Shown: positions 34,642-43,066, counted from the stretch's first letter. The stretch: 44,062 nucleotides of DNA from Candidatus Gastranaerophilales bacterium (GCA_944326515.1 CALVEI010000011.1:1-44062), one strand, 5' to 3'. The notes: generated by a model from the sequence alone, not told the origin. Program-made: numbers and translations.

Positions 34642-35320
34642 TTTTCATAGTGTTTTCATAGTTTTCAAAATCATCGATATTGGAGTCTTGTTGTGATTCT
34701 TTATCGATGATTTTCTGTATCGTATGTTGTATTTTGGGCTTTATGGGGGTATCTAATAGTTTAAATTCATAAGCTCCTACAATAACAAATCCTGCAAGTA
34801 TTGCTATTTTTGCTGTTTTTGTCGTGAAAATTTGGTTTAATATTACACTGTCAAATATGCTTTGTTTTTGGTTAATTTCTCTTAGTACGTTACGTGTGAT
34901 TTCCGAAGATACTTGTTTTTTTGTTTTATTAAAAGCATATTTAATGTGTTTTTGCATTATGTATGTGTTTTTTAGTGCTTTTTGAGCATTTTTAGATTTC
35001 ATAAGATATTTTCTAAATTCAAAACACTCATCTGCATTCAGTTCGTTATCTATGTAAGGAGAAATTTGGCTCACAAATTTTTCGTGCTCTTTTATGCTGA
35101 AATTGTTTTTTTTCTGTTTTTGTTTAGACAGTTCTACAAATTGTTTGTAAGAATCTTTCAGATTTTTTATGAGCGATTTTAGGTATAAGTATTTTTTTCT
35201 GCAAGCAGGGCAGATTGCAATGTGCTCTTTTACAAAAAACATTTCATTTGTAGAAAGGTTTTTATCAATATAAAGCGATAGCATAGATGTTACTTTTTTA
35301 CAGATTACTTTATTTTCCAT
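34631..35320 (-). CDS. Membrane anti-sigma factor with a zinc-finger (zf-HC2-like) domain
   Basis: 229 residues. C7 with H33-x3-C37-x2-C40 forms the zinc-binding anti-sigma domain. A second similar helical segment at about 78-115 lacks the ligands and may be a degenerate duplicate. One TM helix (about 169-186, AKIAILAGFVIVGAYEF) separates cytoplasmic and external parts. It follows the ECF sigma gene by 15 bp on the same strand, the usual order of sigma and anti-sigma. SD GGAG precedes ATG 35320. Confidence 0.85.
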   Translation of the reverse strand: MENKVICKKVTSMLSLYIDKNLSTNEMFFVKEHIAICPACRKKYLYLKSLIKNLKDSYKQFVELSKQKQKKNNFSIKEHEKFVSQISPYIDNELNADECFEFRKYLMKSKNAQKALKNTYIMQKHIKYAFNKTKKQVSSEITRNVLREINQKQSIFDSVILNQIFTTKTAKIAILAGFVIVGAYEFKLLDTPIKPKIQHTIQKIIDKESQQDSNIDDFENYENTMKINQ

Positions 35321-35335
35321 AGCAACTCCGAATTT

Positions 35336-35941
35336 TTAAGCAATATAGTTTTTTAAATCTTCTTGTAATTTGTTTCTGGCTCGAGCGATACGAGATTTTA
35401 CCGTGCCTACATTTGTATTTGTTATATTAGCTATTTCTTCATAAGTTAGACCTTGGAATTCTCTCAAAACTATTGCAAGTCTGAAAGAATCTGGTAGCTT
35501 GTGTATTGATTTTTCGATTATGCGATTTAGTTCTGAATTTATGCTTGCTTCTTCAGGCGTTCCGCTTTTACAGGGAACTTCCGTAATACAAAAACGATCT
35601 TGTTCATCGTCATTATTTTTATCAATAGGAATAGTTCTTAGTTTTTTGCTTTTGCTCCTTATGTGGTCGTAAAAAAGTCTTGTAACTATTTGGTTTAACC
35701 AAGCTTTGAATTTGGTTGGGTCTTTTAGCTTTTTTATGTTTTTTGCCATTTTAAGTAAAGCTTCTTGAGTCAAATCCATTATGTCTTCACACTCATTGCT
35801 TAAATAGTAAAAAGATGCATATATGCTGTCTTGATTTCTTTTGATTAGTTCTTCCATTGCATCAAAGTCATCATTTTGCGCAAGGATAATGATTTCATTC
35901 AAATTTTTATGTTTGTATTTTTTATTATCAAATAGCTTCAA
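35336..35941 (-). CDS. ECF-type RNA polymerase sigma factor
   Basis: 201 residues. Region 2: DIMDLTQEALLKMAKN and FKAWLNQIVTRLFYDHIR. Region 4: LPDSFRLAIVLREFQGLTYEEIA and NVGTVKSRIARARNKL. There is no region 3, as in ECF sigmas. The start is TTG 35941 with GGAG ten bases upstream; no better ATG is in frame. Held by the anti-sigma partner downstream; probably responds to envelope stress. Its target promoters are unknown. Confidence 0.92.
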   Translation of the reverse strand: MKLFDNKKYKHKNLNEIIILAQNDDFDAMEELIKRNQDSIYASFYYLSNECEDIMDLTQEALLKMAKNIKKLKDPTKFKAWLNQIVTRLFYDHIRSKSKKLRTIPIDKNNDDEQDRFCITEVPCKSGTPEEASINSELNRIIEKSIHKLPDSFRLAIVLREFQGLTYEEIANITNTNVGTVKSRIARARNKLQEDLKNYIA

Positions 35942-36077
35942 TTTATAAACACTCCATTTATTTTTTAAATTAAATGAAGGTTTGATTTATTAGTATGCTC
36001 TTTGATTTATATACAGTCAGATAATAAAAAATATCTTGTCTGATACTCGGGGGTCAGAAGTAGTAATATGGATGTGT

Positions 36078-36872
36078 TTATATGTTTAATATATATAAAT
36101 CTTTATCAAGTTTGATTTCGAAGTATGTATTAGCCGGAATAATAAGATCATTGCCTCTTTTTCCTAGTGCAACAAACGGAGAAATCAAAAGGTCTGCAGC
36201 TTGTAATGCTGCTGCAACTATGAACCAAGCTGGTTTTGTAAATGTGCTCATTTCACAAATTTTGTCACTTCCACAAGGGTCTTTTGCTGCATTGTGTATG
36301 ATACCTTGTTCAGCTAAGTCAGATAAATTGGAAAGGTAACAAGGTGAACCGGATAGTGTCCCCAAATATACGCTTTTGTTATCCATTTTTGAAATAGAAG
36401 CTGCAACTGGGTAGGTGATTTTGTCTATTGTTATTTTTTGAAGCTTTACCTTTGCTGTTGCGCTTTTACCAGCCAGTCTGGGTTTACCTGTTTTTTCTAT
36501 CACACCATGTAAAACAACTGTAGATGGTTCTTTATCGTAAGTAAGATACTCGTCTTGTACGGATGTAAACTTGATTGGAATACCGCTGGCGTTATTGTTA
36601 AGGTTGCTGTCAGAGACTACAAGAAATTTTCTTCCTTTTTCTATTTTGATTGTTTCAAATTCCATATCAGGTAGGATGTTGCTTATGTTATCCCCAACTT
36701 GGACATCTCTTGGGGTTCTTCTTTTTACATCTTCTTCCAGTATGTAGGCTTTGTGTGTTGTGTTTTCGTCATAAACCTGTAGTGTTGGGTTTATGATTTC
36801 TTGAGCAAATAGTGGAGAAATATTAAAAAATGCATACGACAATATAAGCAGATATGATATTCTACTTTTCAT
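36078..36872 (-). CDS. Hypothetical secreted protein
   Basis: 264 residues. Residues 1-23 form a signal peptide (hydrophobic core, LFA then QE). The mature part is beta-rich (FETIKIEKGRKFLVV, STVVLHGVIEKTGKPRLAG, ATAKVKLQKITID) with a hydrophobic segment near 215-235 and a final strand motif IIPANTYFEIKLDKD. Four Cys could pair outside the cytoplasm. The last segment recalls beta-barrel assembly or conjugal TrbI-like folds only loosely. Upstream of the sigma gene on the same strand (136-bp gap). Function unknown. Confidence 0.72.
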   Translation of the reverse strand: MKSRISYLLILSYAFFNISPLFAQEIINPTLQVYDENTTHKAYILEEDVKRRTPRDVQVGDNISNILPDMEFETIKIEKGRKFLVVSDSNLNNNASGIPIKFTSVQDEYLTYDKEPSTVVLHGVIEKTGKPRLAGKSATAKVKLQKITIDKITYPVAASISKMDNKSVYLGTLSGSPCYLSNLSDLAEQGIIHNAAKDPCGSDKICEMSTFTKPAWFIVAAALQAADLLISPFVALGKRGNDLIIPANTYFEIKLDKDLYILNI

Positions 36873-37154
36873 GTAAAAAACCTCAAAAATGTCTAAAATA
36901 CTCTTTTTTTTTAACCCCTCGTTTGTTGGGATTTATATTCTATCTTCAAATATAAATAAATATATCCTTTATTTATCGGATTTACAAAAAATAATTTTGT
37001 ATTTTCGAATATTCAGGTTTTGCTTTTGGTAAATTGTAAAAAATACACTAAATAGCCCGATCAGGTAATGGCGTATTACACAAAATAAGATAATATTTAT
37101 GATAACTTTTGTGTTTATATGTATTACTAAGAAAATAGCAGCCAGGAGAAATCT
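36873..37154. other. Largest intergenic gap (282 bp), very AT-rich
   Basis: Divergent promoter region for the secreted protein (minus) and the small ORF at 37155 (plus). It contains the inverted repeat at 36952-36976 and a T run at 36905-36912. I see no RNA gene or ORF with an SD in it. Confidence 0.6.
36952..36976. repeat. AT-only inverted repeat upstream of the secreted protein gene
   Basis: ATAAATAAA, loop TATATCC, TTTATTTAT: a perfect 9-bp inverted repeat 80 bp before ATG 36872. It could be an operator or a chance AT-rich palindrome. Confidence 0.3.
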
Positions 37155-37412
37155 ATGCTTGAAAAAAATTGCAATGTTACGGTATCAGATTTTGCTGTAT
37201 ATCCAAGAACAATCAATACAAACTCATCACTTTCAAAGAAACATATTATGGGTGAGCTTAAGGATTTATTAAAACTGATTAGTGCGTATGATTTTTTTGT
37301 TAATGAGAATATTGTTAAGATGACGATAAAAAAAATTAAAAATAACAACAGAAGACTAAATATATGTAAAACGAGTTATTGCATTCTTACCGATTCTGAG
37401 TATAAAAACTAG
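37155..37412 (+). CDS. Small hypothetical protein
   Basis: 85 residues, basic, no signal peptide or known motif. A good SD (AGGAGA) lies five bases before ATG 37155, which is the main reason to accept it. The C-terminal half is Lys/Asn-rich. It could be a regulatory small protein or a spurious frame in AT-rich DNA. Confidence 0.5.
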   Translation: MLEKNCNVTVSDFAVYPRTINTNSSLSKKHIMGELKDLLKLISAYDFFVNENIVKMTIKKIKNNNRRLNICKTSYCILTDSEYKN

Positions 37413-37545
37413 TATTTGTATCAATTTATAAAAAGATTTTTGGAAAAAACGCAATTTTTTTTAATATTCGGTTTTAGAATAAAAAAGATTGGCTTGTGAT
37501 TATTTATGCCTTTCGTGTGTGTGAAAATTTTTCCGGAATCTTAAA

Positions 37546-38577
37546 TTGATATCAAATATTGCAAATACTTACTCAAATAGCATCCCATCATTTAGGGCAA
37601 AATTGACGGTTTTAGGATCAAATACTCCTAAGGCCTCTTATGTGCATTCTTCCTCTTATATGAAAAGTAAGGCTGATGAGTATTTGCAAAATGGCAATTT
37701 TGAGAGAGCAATAGAGTATTATAAAAGTGCCTTAAATGCTGATCCTTATAATACTGATATTCATTTGAATATTGCCAAAACATACGGCTTTAATGGACAG
37801 TATAAAGAGGCTATTCCTCATTTACAAGAATATCTGAATAAAAAGCCTGAGGATATAGAAAACATTACACTGCTTGGCGAATATTATAAAAAGTCAGGCA
37901 TGTTTGCTAAGGCCATAGATTGTTTTAATAGAGCTTTGTGCATAGAACCAAATTATGACTATGCAAAAAGGAATCTTCTTGATACACAAAATTTAAAATT
38001 GGCCTGCATAAATCCACAAAAAGCTAGACAAGAACGCTATGATACTGCAATAAAAAATCTTACAGAAGCTGTAAAGATTGCAAAAAGTTTTTTTCCTCAG
38101 GGCTATATGGATGATATGAAGGACATGACCGTGTCTTTTGATAAAACATCCAAGATGGGTGGGCGTACTAACATTGCTCAATACGAGCATGGAAAAAGAA
38201 AAATATCCGTCACTGATGAATATACTTACGCTGACCCTAAGCTTACGGGTGCTTATCTTATACATGAATTTGTTCATGGCAAGGATAATGACCCATATAC
38301 ATCTGTTAGGGAAGAACAAGACGCATATAGGATACAGGCTCAGTATTGGACAAATAATGTTTTTGATGTCTATGATCCAGAGATGGATTATGTCTCAGAC
38401 TTGTATAAGCAGTCTGCAGAAGCTTTAGATGCAAGGGTTGCAGAAATATACAAATTGAGAGACCCTGGTATTCCTGATGTTTCTTATAATCATCCTCCAT
38501 CTACTAAAAAAGCATCAGCATTTTCTTTATCTAAAACAACAAGCAAGCCTATAAAAGCTTATGACATAATATGTTGA
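37546..38577 (+). CDS. TPR protein fused to a putative zinc metallopeptidase domain
   Basis: 343 residues. The start is TTG 37546 with only a weak GGAA upstream. Short N-terminal segment with SIPSFRAKL; three TPR units at about 38-135 (KADEYLQNGNFERAIEYYKS); then a helical region and, at about 205-300, a zincin-like domain: YLIHEFVHGKD gives HExxH at 240-244, with REEQDAY (E256/E257) twelve residues later as a plausible third ligand, gluzincin style. There is no signal peptide. Peptidase activity is predicted from motif only; the substrate may be recruited by the TPR part. Confidence 0.72.
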   Translation: MISNIANTYSNSIPSFRAKLTVLGSNTPKASYVHSSSYMKSKADEYLQNGNFERAIEYYKSALNADPYNTDIHLNIAKTYGFNGQYKEAIPHLQEYLNKKPEDIENITLLGEYYKKSGMFAKAIDCFNRALCIEPNYDYAKRNLLDTQNLKLACINPQKARQERYDTAIKNLTEAVKIAKSFFPQGYMDDMKDMTVSFDKTSKMGGRTNIAQYEHGKRKISVTDEYTYADPKLTGAYLIHEFVHGKDNDPYTSVREEQDAYRIQAQYWTNNVFDVYDPEMDYVSDLYKQSAEALDARVAEIYKLRDPGIPDVSYNHPPSTKKASAFSLSKTTSKPIKAYDIIC

Positions 38578-38696
38578 TAGAAATGTTTAAAAATGTAAAT
38601 AAGTGTAACAAAATCACTAATTATTGTATTATGTTCGTGCAAAAATAATTCTTGAGAATACTTATATCACCGAAACGAATTTTGAAATAGATTAGT

Positions 38697-40466
38697 ATGA
38701 GACTTGACCCCTCGATATACAATAAATATTTAATTAATAAAACATCAGCAGCACGCTCATTTGTGACAAAGTTGAATAAGGACGGTGCAATACTACCGGT
38801 TGTATTGCTTGAGGCTACTGTTACAGGTGGTAGAACTTATCAAGCATATAAAAGAGATGGGTTTGTTGAAGCAAGAGAACGTGTTACAGAAGAGTCTTTG
38901 GGTGCTATATTCTGGTTGTTTGGTGCAACTATGGCTGCCGCTTTGTTTGATAAAATAGGGCAAAAGTTTTTGAAGATTCCTAAAAATATGCCTGATGTCG
39001 GTCGTGACAAAATCAGAGGGCCTTTTAACAACTTTGTTAATAAGGTAGCTTCAGTTTTGAATTTGTCGGCCGCTCAAAAAGACGCAGTTAAAAATAATTT
39101 AGCAAGGTTCTCTGTTGGTAAAACTGCAGCAAGTCTTGTTACTGCTTGTCTTTTTATTGGATATGTCGTTCCAAAATTAAATCAGGCTATTACTAAACAT
39201 CTTTTTGGCAAGATGAGTCAAAAAGACCCTAACCATGAAAAGGCGCCAGATCCTAGAACAAATAAACTTACAATTAAGGATGCTAGAGCAATATTTTCTG
39301 CTAAAGGGATTTCAATAAATGCTGTTGAAAACTTTAAGGCAAGTAATTCTTCTCTTAAAAATCCGGCAGCTCTGTCTAAAAATAGTACACCTTCATTTGG
39401 TTTAGGTGCAGATTCTATGTTAAGAATCGTTCAAAACTTCCAAACTAACGATGTTTGGAAGCTTCTTGGTACAGATGTTGGTACTGTTACAGGAAGAACA
39501 GCAAATGCCAGAAATAAAGACGAGCGTATCGAGATCTTGTTTAGAGATGTTTCTTCTATCTATTTCTATTGTTTCTCTATGCCTGCGATAGTTGCGTTTA
39601 TGAATAAAAAAGATACTTTTAAAGGATTAAACACCAAACTTAATCCGATGAGTGCAATGGAAGTCCATAACCATATGGTGAAAAGAATGGCTGAATCAGG
39701 TTTTGATAAAATGCAGCCTGAAAGCTTTAAAAATATGATGTTAGGTAATGAACTTAATGATGTGGAAAGTGATTTATTGAAAAAGGCATTCCCAAATCAA
39801 AAACCTGCATCAACTAAAAAAGTATTCTTTGGTTTATTTAATAAAAAAGTTCCGGCTGTATATGATTCAACAACTTTAGAAAATTTTGAAAAAATTGTTG
39901 ATGACTACATTAAAGATCCTCAAAGAGCAGAAAATATTAAAATAAATGCACGCGCAATGTCTAAATTGCAGCCTCTTAAAGAAGGTGTTGCTATGATAAC
40001 AGCTACGCAAGCAGAAGATGCAATGAGAGGTGGCGAAGTTAGAACTCCTGCATTTATGCAAAAAGTTTTAAATCACGCATTTGAAGACTTTATTGTAAAA
40101 CCTGAAAATTATGATGAAGCAGGAAATGTTATCAAAAAAGGTGCTAAAAAATTAACAAATCCATTGACTGACAGTTACAGATATGTTTCTCAATCTCAAA
40201 TTGAAGGTACTCGTAAACAAGTAATTGATTACGTTAAAGCAATTGTTGAAGAGGCAAAATCAAAAGGTAAGAATGTTGACTTTGAATTGATGACAAAAAT
40301 GAACAAACGCAACATGGCTAAGAGTGGTTTATTTATGGGCTTGGCAATGGGTGTTTCTTCGTTATTCTTGTCAACAATTATCCCAAAAATTCAATATTAT
40401 ATTACATATTTAAGAACTGGTAAGAACTCATTCCCAGGTACAGAAAGTTTGACTCAGAATAAATAA
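38697..40466 (+). CDS. Large hypothetical multi-pass membrane protein
   Basis: 589 residues, not recognised. Hydrophobic helices at about 65-85 (AIFWLFGATMAAALF), 142-162 (AASLVTACLFIGYVVP), 280-297 and 545-570 (LFMGLAMGVSSLFLSTIIP). Between them are long basic, soluble segments with TPSFGLGAD and DTFKG. There is no signal peptide. SD is not obvious before ATG 38697. Two of the hydrophobic helices have small residues and Pro-Lys ends, as if anchored at the same membrane side. Part of the run of unfamiliar plus-strand genes 37155-43000. Confidence 0.72.
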   Translation: MRLDPSIYNKYLINKTSAARSFVTKLNKDGAILPVVLLEATVTGGRTYQAYKRDGFVEARERVTEESLGAIFWLFGATMAAALFDKIGQKFLKIPKNMPDVGRDKIRGPFNNFVNKVASVLNLSAAQKDAVKNNLARFSVGKTAASLVTACLFIGYVVPKLNQAITKHLFGKMSQKDPNHEKAPDPRTNKLTIKDARAIFSAKGISINAVENFKASNSSLKNPAALSKNSTPSFGLGADSMLRIVQNFQTNDVWKLLGTDVGTVTGRTANARNKDERIEILFRDVSSIYFYCFSMPAIVAFMNKKDTFKGLNTKLNPMSAMEVHNHMVKRMAESGFDKMQPESFKNMMLGNELNDVESDLLKKAFPNQKPASTKKVFFGLFNKKVPAVYDSTTLENFEKIVDDYIKDPQRAENIKINARAMSKLQPLKEGVAMITATQAEDAMRGGEVRTPAFMQKVLNHAFEDFIVKPENYDEAGNVIKKGAKKLTNPLTDSYRYVSQSQIEGTRKQVIDYVKAIVEEAKSKGKNVDFELMTKMNKRNMAKSGLFMGLAMGVSSLFLSTIIPKIQYYITYLRTGKNSFPGTESLTQNK

Positions 40467-40471
40467 AATTT

Positions 40472-40490
40472 TTGTAAACTATTGTTACAA
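40472..40490. promoter_or_regulatory. Perfect 19-bp palindrome TTGTAA-N7-TTACAA
   Basis: Both halves conserved, 107 bp before ATG 40598. It is the best-matched of the four related sites. It is not followed by a T run, so it is not a terminator. Spacing is one base longer than Rex (TTGTTAA-N4-TTAACAA) and than NtcA (GTA-N8-TAC). Confidence 0.4.
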
Positions 40491-40597
40491 TTGTGTAAGC
40501 TTTGCTAAAGTTTTTGACTAAAAATGTCGACATGCAGACTGTAAGGTCTAACAGGCTGATTTAGGGAAAGTTATTTAGCAAAAGATAAGGAGTCACA

Positions 40598-42295
40598 ATG
40601 GTACAAGGTATCGGTCCAACTGGTGGAGATGGTGGTTCAATCTCAGGAATGGTTGAATATCAAGCCTTATATGCTCAGTATGAACAATACAATAAGAATA
40701 ATAAAGGTTCAGAACTATCTTTTGAGACTTGGCTTGCTATGACCGGAAAAATGGGATGGTTTAATAAATGGACTGAAAACTATATTGAGTCTGGCGGCAA
40801 GAATTTTTCTGATGGTGATGGTGTTTCTGGCAATACTATAGCCGGAGGTCGCCATATTTATGGAAATAATGATAGCGCAATATTTCAATCTCAAGATGAA
40901 GAGACTTACTATCAACTGGACTATGAAACAGGTGATTACAGGGTATTGCACGGAAATCAAGAATTGGCTGCTGCTTTGGGCTTGCCAGAAGGGACAAATA
41001 TTGATTTAGTTGAGTTTGGTACTTTATCTGCTCAAATTACAGATATTACTTTTGGTGAACTTGATGATGGTCAAGATTCTACAAGTTATAAAGTAGACGG
41101 AACCTATGGTAATGTTACGATGACTGACCAAGAGTTTGATATCCATTATATCCTTAATGCATTGTTAATGGATCCTACAGATCCTCAATACCAAATAGCA
41201 AAAGGGGTATTTGATAAATTGTGTGAAAATACAGATCAGTGGCTTCCTCAGTCTGATTTGGATATGCTGAATGAAGTAGCTGCACAGTATGGGACAGATT
41301 CTGCTGAGTATAAGGCAGTTTTAAAAGATGTGTTGTTGACGAATTTAGACCAAGCTAATGAGTGGGTTGAAGACCATACTCACGTTGCTCATAACCAAGC
41401 GTCTTTAGAAGAACTTGGCTCCAGCAGTACAAATGGTACCGGTAGTGCTGATGGTACCGGTAGTGCTGATGGTACAGAGAGTACAGAAACTTCAATTCCT
41501 GATTATGATCAAACAGACGTTTTAACAGCAGCTGGGTTGGCAAATGCATATTCAAGGGGTGATACACGAAAGGTTGAAAGTACCAATAACTCAGAAGGTA
41601 ATAGAAGAAAAGAACTACAAGCTCTAATGGATCAAGATTTAGATACAATTGCAAATGCTTTGATATCTGAATTGGGTGATCAAATGACTGATGAAATCCA
41701 GTCTTATATAAACAAAGCAAAGGCTGCTGTTGCAAGTAAATCAGAATTAATAAGGACTTGGTCTGAAAAACATGGCTTTTTGAATATGCACAAAAAGACA
41801 CTTGGTGAGTATTCAATAAAAGAAGTTGCCGATGCATTTTTTAACGAGTTTAACACACTTTGCGCTAATGGCGGTAAATCTACAGAAGAAGTAGCTGCAG
41901 AAGAACAAGCAAAACAAGAGCAAGCTGCAAAAGAAGAAGCTGTTTTTAAGGAACTTTATTCTATGGATATCAACTCAATAGCAAAAGATGCCGGTTTGGA
42001 TAAAGATCCACAGGTTGTGAGCCCTTCTTCTGCTGCGGATATTCAAGCTAAAGCTGAATCTGAAATTTTACAACCGTTGATGAATAAAATAAAATCTCAA
42101 TTATCTGGCAAAGGTGTATCTGATGCTGATATTGACTCAGCATTACAACAATGTGCTTCTTACGCTTTGTCTTATTGCACAGAATGGGCATCTACGTCTA
42201 ACAATTACGTTTACACAATAGACGCTGACAAGCTTATTGATAAGTTTGAAGAGGCTGTAAAAGAAATTGTTAAAAATAAAGGCTATGCGGTATAG
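40598..42295 (+). CDS. Large acidic hypothetical protein without signal peptide
   Basis: 565 residues, not recognised. Gly-rich start MVQGIGPTGGDGGS; residues about 15-270 mix short strands and acidic helices; residues about 277-295 form a short repeat of GTGSAD; residues about 340-420 are helical (QALMDQDLDTIANALISEL); the C-terminal third has an Ala/Glu/Gln coil and an ordered helix pair ending VKNKGYAV. No Sec signal, TM segment or lipobox. SD AAGGAG eight bases before ATG 40598. Its composition is like a secreted or surface protein. Function unknown. Confidence 0.75.
   Translation: MVQGIGPTGGDGGSISGMVEYQALYAQYEQYNKNNKGSELSFETWLAMTGKMGWFNKWTENYIESGGKNFSDGDGVSGNTIAGGRHIYGNNDSAIFQSQDEETYYQLDYETGDYRVLHGNQELAAALGLPEGTNIDLVEFGTLSAQITDITFGELDDGQDSTSYKVDGTYGNVTMTDQEFDIHYILNALLMDPTDPQYQIAKGVFDKLCENTDQWLPQSDLDMLNEVAAQYGTDSAEYKAVLKDVLLTNLDQANEWVEDHTHVAHNQASLEELGSSSTNGTGSADGTGSADGTESTETSIPDYDQTDVLTAAGLANAYSRGDTRKVESTNNSEGNRRKELQALMDQDLDTIANALISELGDQMTDEIQSYINKAKAAVASKSELIRTWSEKHGFLNMHKKTLGEYSIKEVADAFFNEFNTLCANGGKSTEEVAAEEQAKQEQAAKEEAVFKELYSMDINSIAKDAGLDKDPQVVSPSSAADIQAKAESEILQPLMNKIKSQLSGKGVSDADIDSALQQCASYALSYCTEWASTSNNYVYTIDADKLIDKFEEAVKEIVKNKGYAV
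41435..41476 (+). repeat. 18-bp tandem repeat within the acidic protein gene
   Basis: Two exact copies of GGTACCGGTAGTGCTGAT (41435-41452, 41453-41470) followed by a partial third unit (GGTACA). Each encodes GTGSAD, keeping frame, so copy changes would shorten or lengthen a linker. Confidence 0.85.
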
Positions 42296-42376
42296 CAAAA
42301 ATACAACGTTAGTATAGTTCAAATTTCGATGCAGGGTTGTTATATTAGTATTATATCCCCATTGAAAGGAACGAAT

Positions 42377-42580
42377 ATGTCAGATGCTATGAGTGCAATA
42401 AACTCTCAAATGGCTTCGCAAACAGCTAGTTTGCAGATGGCTTGTATGGCGCTTGGTATGCAAAAACAACAAGGCGCAATTGCTTTGCAGTTGCTACAAG
42501 GAGCAGCTCAGATGATGCCGCAAGATCCTTCAACAATTACAGCGGCACAGTTGCAGTCGCCAATTGATATAAGAGTTTAG
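42377..42580 (+). CDS. Small YjfB-like helical protein
   Basis: 67 residues from ATG 42377 (AAAGGAA upstream; an in-frame start 48 bp earlier lacks an SD). MSDAMSAINSQMASQTASLQ leads into MACMALGMQKQQGAIALQLLQ, an amphipathic Met/Gln/Ala helix. This resembles the small putative motility protein family YjfB, whose members occur near flagellar or chemotaxis genes. No such genes are in the window. It is followed by a terminator. Family call is by pattern only. Confidence 0.6.
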   Translation: MSDAMSAINSQMASQTASLQMACMALGMQKQQGAIALQLLQGAAQMMPQDPSTITAAQLQSPIDIRV

Positions 42581-42581
42581 T

Positions 42582-42612
42582 AAAAAGCTGTTCTTTTAAA
42601 GAACAGCTTTTT
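42582..42612 (+). terminator. Terminator after the YjfB-like gene
   Basis: Stem AAAAAGCTGTTCTTT / AAAGAACAGCTTTTT with almost no loop, T-rich tail. Confidence 0.85.
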
Positions 42613-42688
42613 CGTTTAAAGAAATGATTTATTATTTCTGTGCAGATATATAATTATCTTATTATTAACAGAAAGAAAGTGTGTGTAT

Positions 42689-43000
42689 ATGATTAGTTTG
42701 AATTCTATTTCAGAAGATTCTTCAGCATCTGCTAGCATGAGCAGCTGGATTGCAAAACTGCAAGAAGGTAAAAAAAGTACTCAACAATTGCAGATGGATA
42801 TGCTTGATAGTGCTATTGAACAAATAAATAAGCTTCAAGAAGCAGCGTTGGAAAAAGCAGAAGAAAAAAGAGAAGAAGAACTCAAAGAAAATCAGAAAAA
42901 TGAAAATGCAGTTGAAGTTTCTGTTTCTTCCGTAAGCGTATCATCTACATCAGATGTTGCTGAGGTTGAACAGTCATCATCTGTTGAAGTAGAAGCATAA
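42689..43000 (+). CDS. Small coiled-coil hypothetical protein with a Ser/Val tail
   Basis: 103 residues from ATG 42689. Ser-rich start (MISLNSISEDSSASASMSS), a Lys/Glu/Gln coiled coil (about 24-75), and a Ser/Val tail (VEVSVSSVSVSSTSD). No signal peptide. The Ser-rich head and the helix resemble the two preceding proteins in composition. SD is weak. Function unknown. Confidence 0.6.
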   Translation: MISLNSISEDSSASASMSSWIAKLQEGKKSTQQLQMDMLDSAIEQINKLQEAALEKAEEKREEELKENQKNENAVEVSVSSVSVSSTSDVAEVEQSSSVEVEA

Positions 43001-43024
43001 TTTAAAAAAATCTCTTCTTAAACG

Positions 43025-43051
43025 TTGACAATCGTTGTACAATTATATAAA
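43025..43051 (+). promoter_or_regulatory. Candidate promoter of the uracil-DNA glycosylase gene
   Basis: Perfect TTGACA (43025-43030) and TATAAA (43046-43051), but with a 15-bp spacer, shorter than ideal. The -35 overlaps the inverted repeat ACAA-TCG-TTGT, which might be an operator. Confidence 0.4.
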
Positions 43052-43066
43052 AGAAGGGATTTTTTG

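Noticed and set aside
35990-36060. Inverted repeat CAGATA...TATCttgTCTG downstream of the secreted protein gene
   Set aside because: Pairing is interrupted and there is no clean T run, so I did not call a terminator.
40472-40490. NtcA or Rex operator
   Set aside because: The half-sites look similar, but spacing is off by one base from both consensus sequences, so only a generic operator is called.
41355-41837. 160-codon frame antisense to the acidic protein
   Set aside because: His/Tyr/Gln-rich composition mirrors the sense codons and the tandem repeat; no SD.
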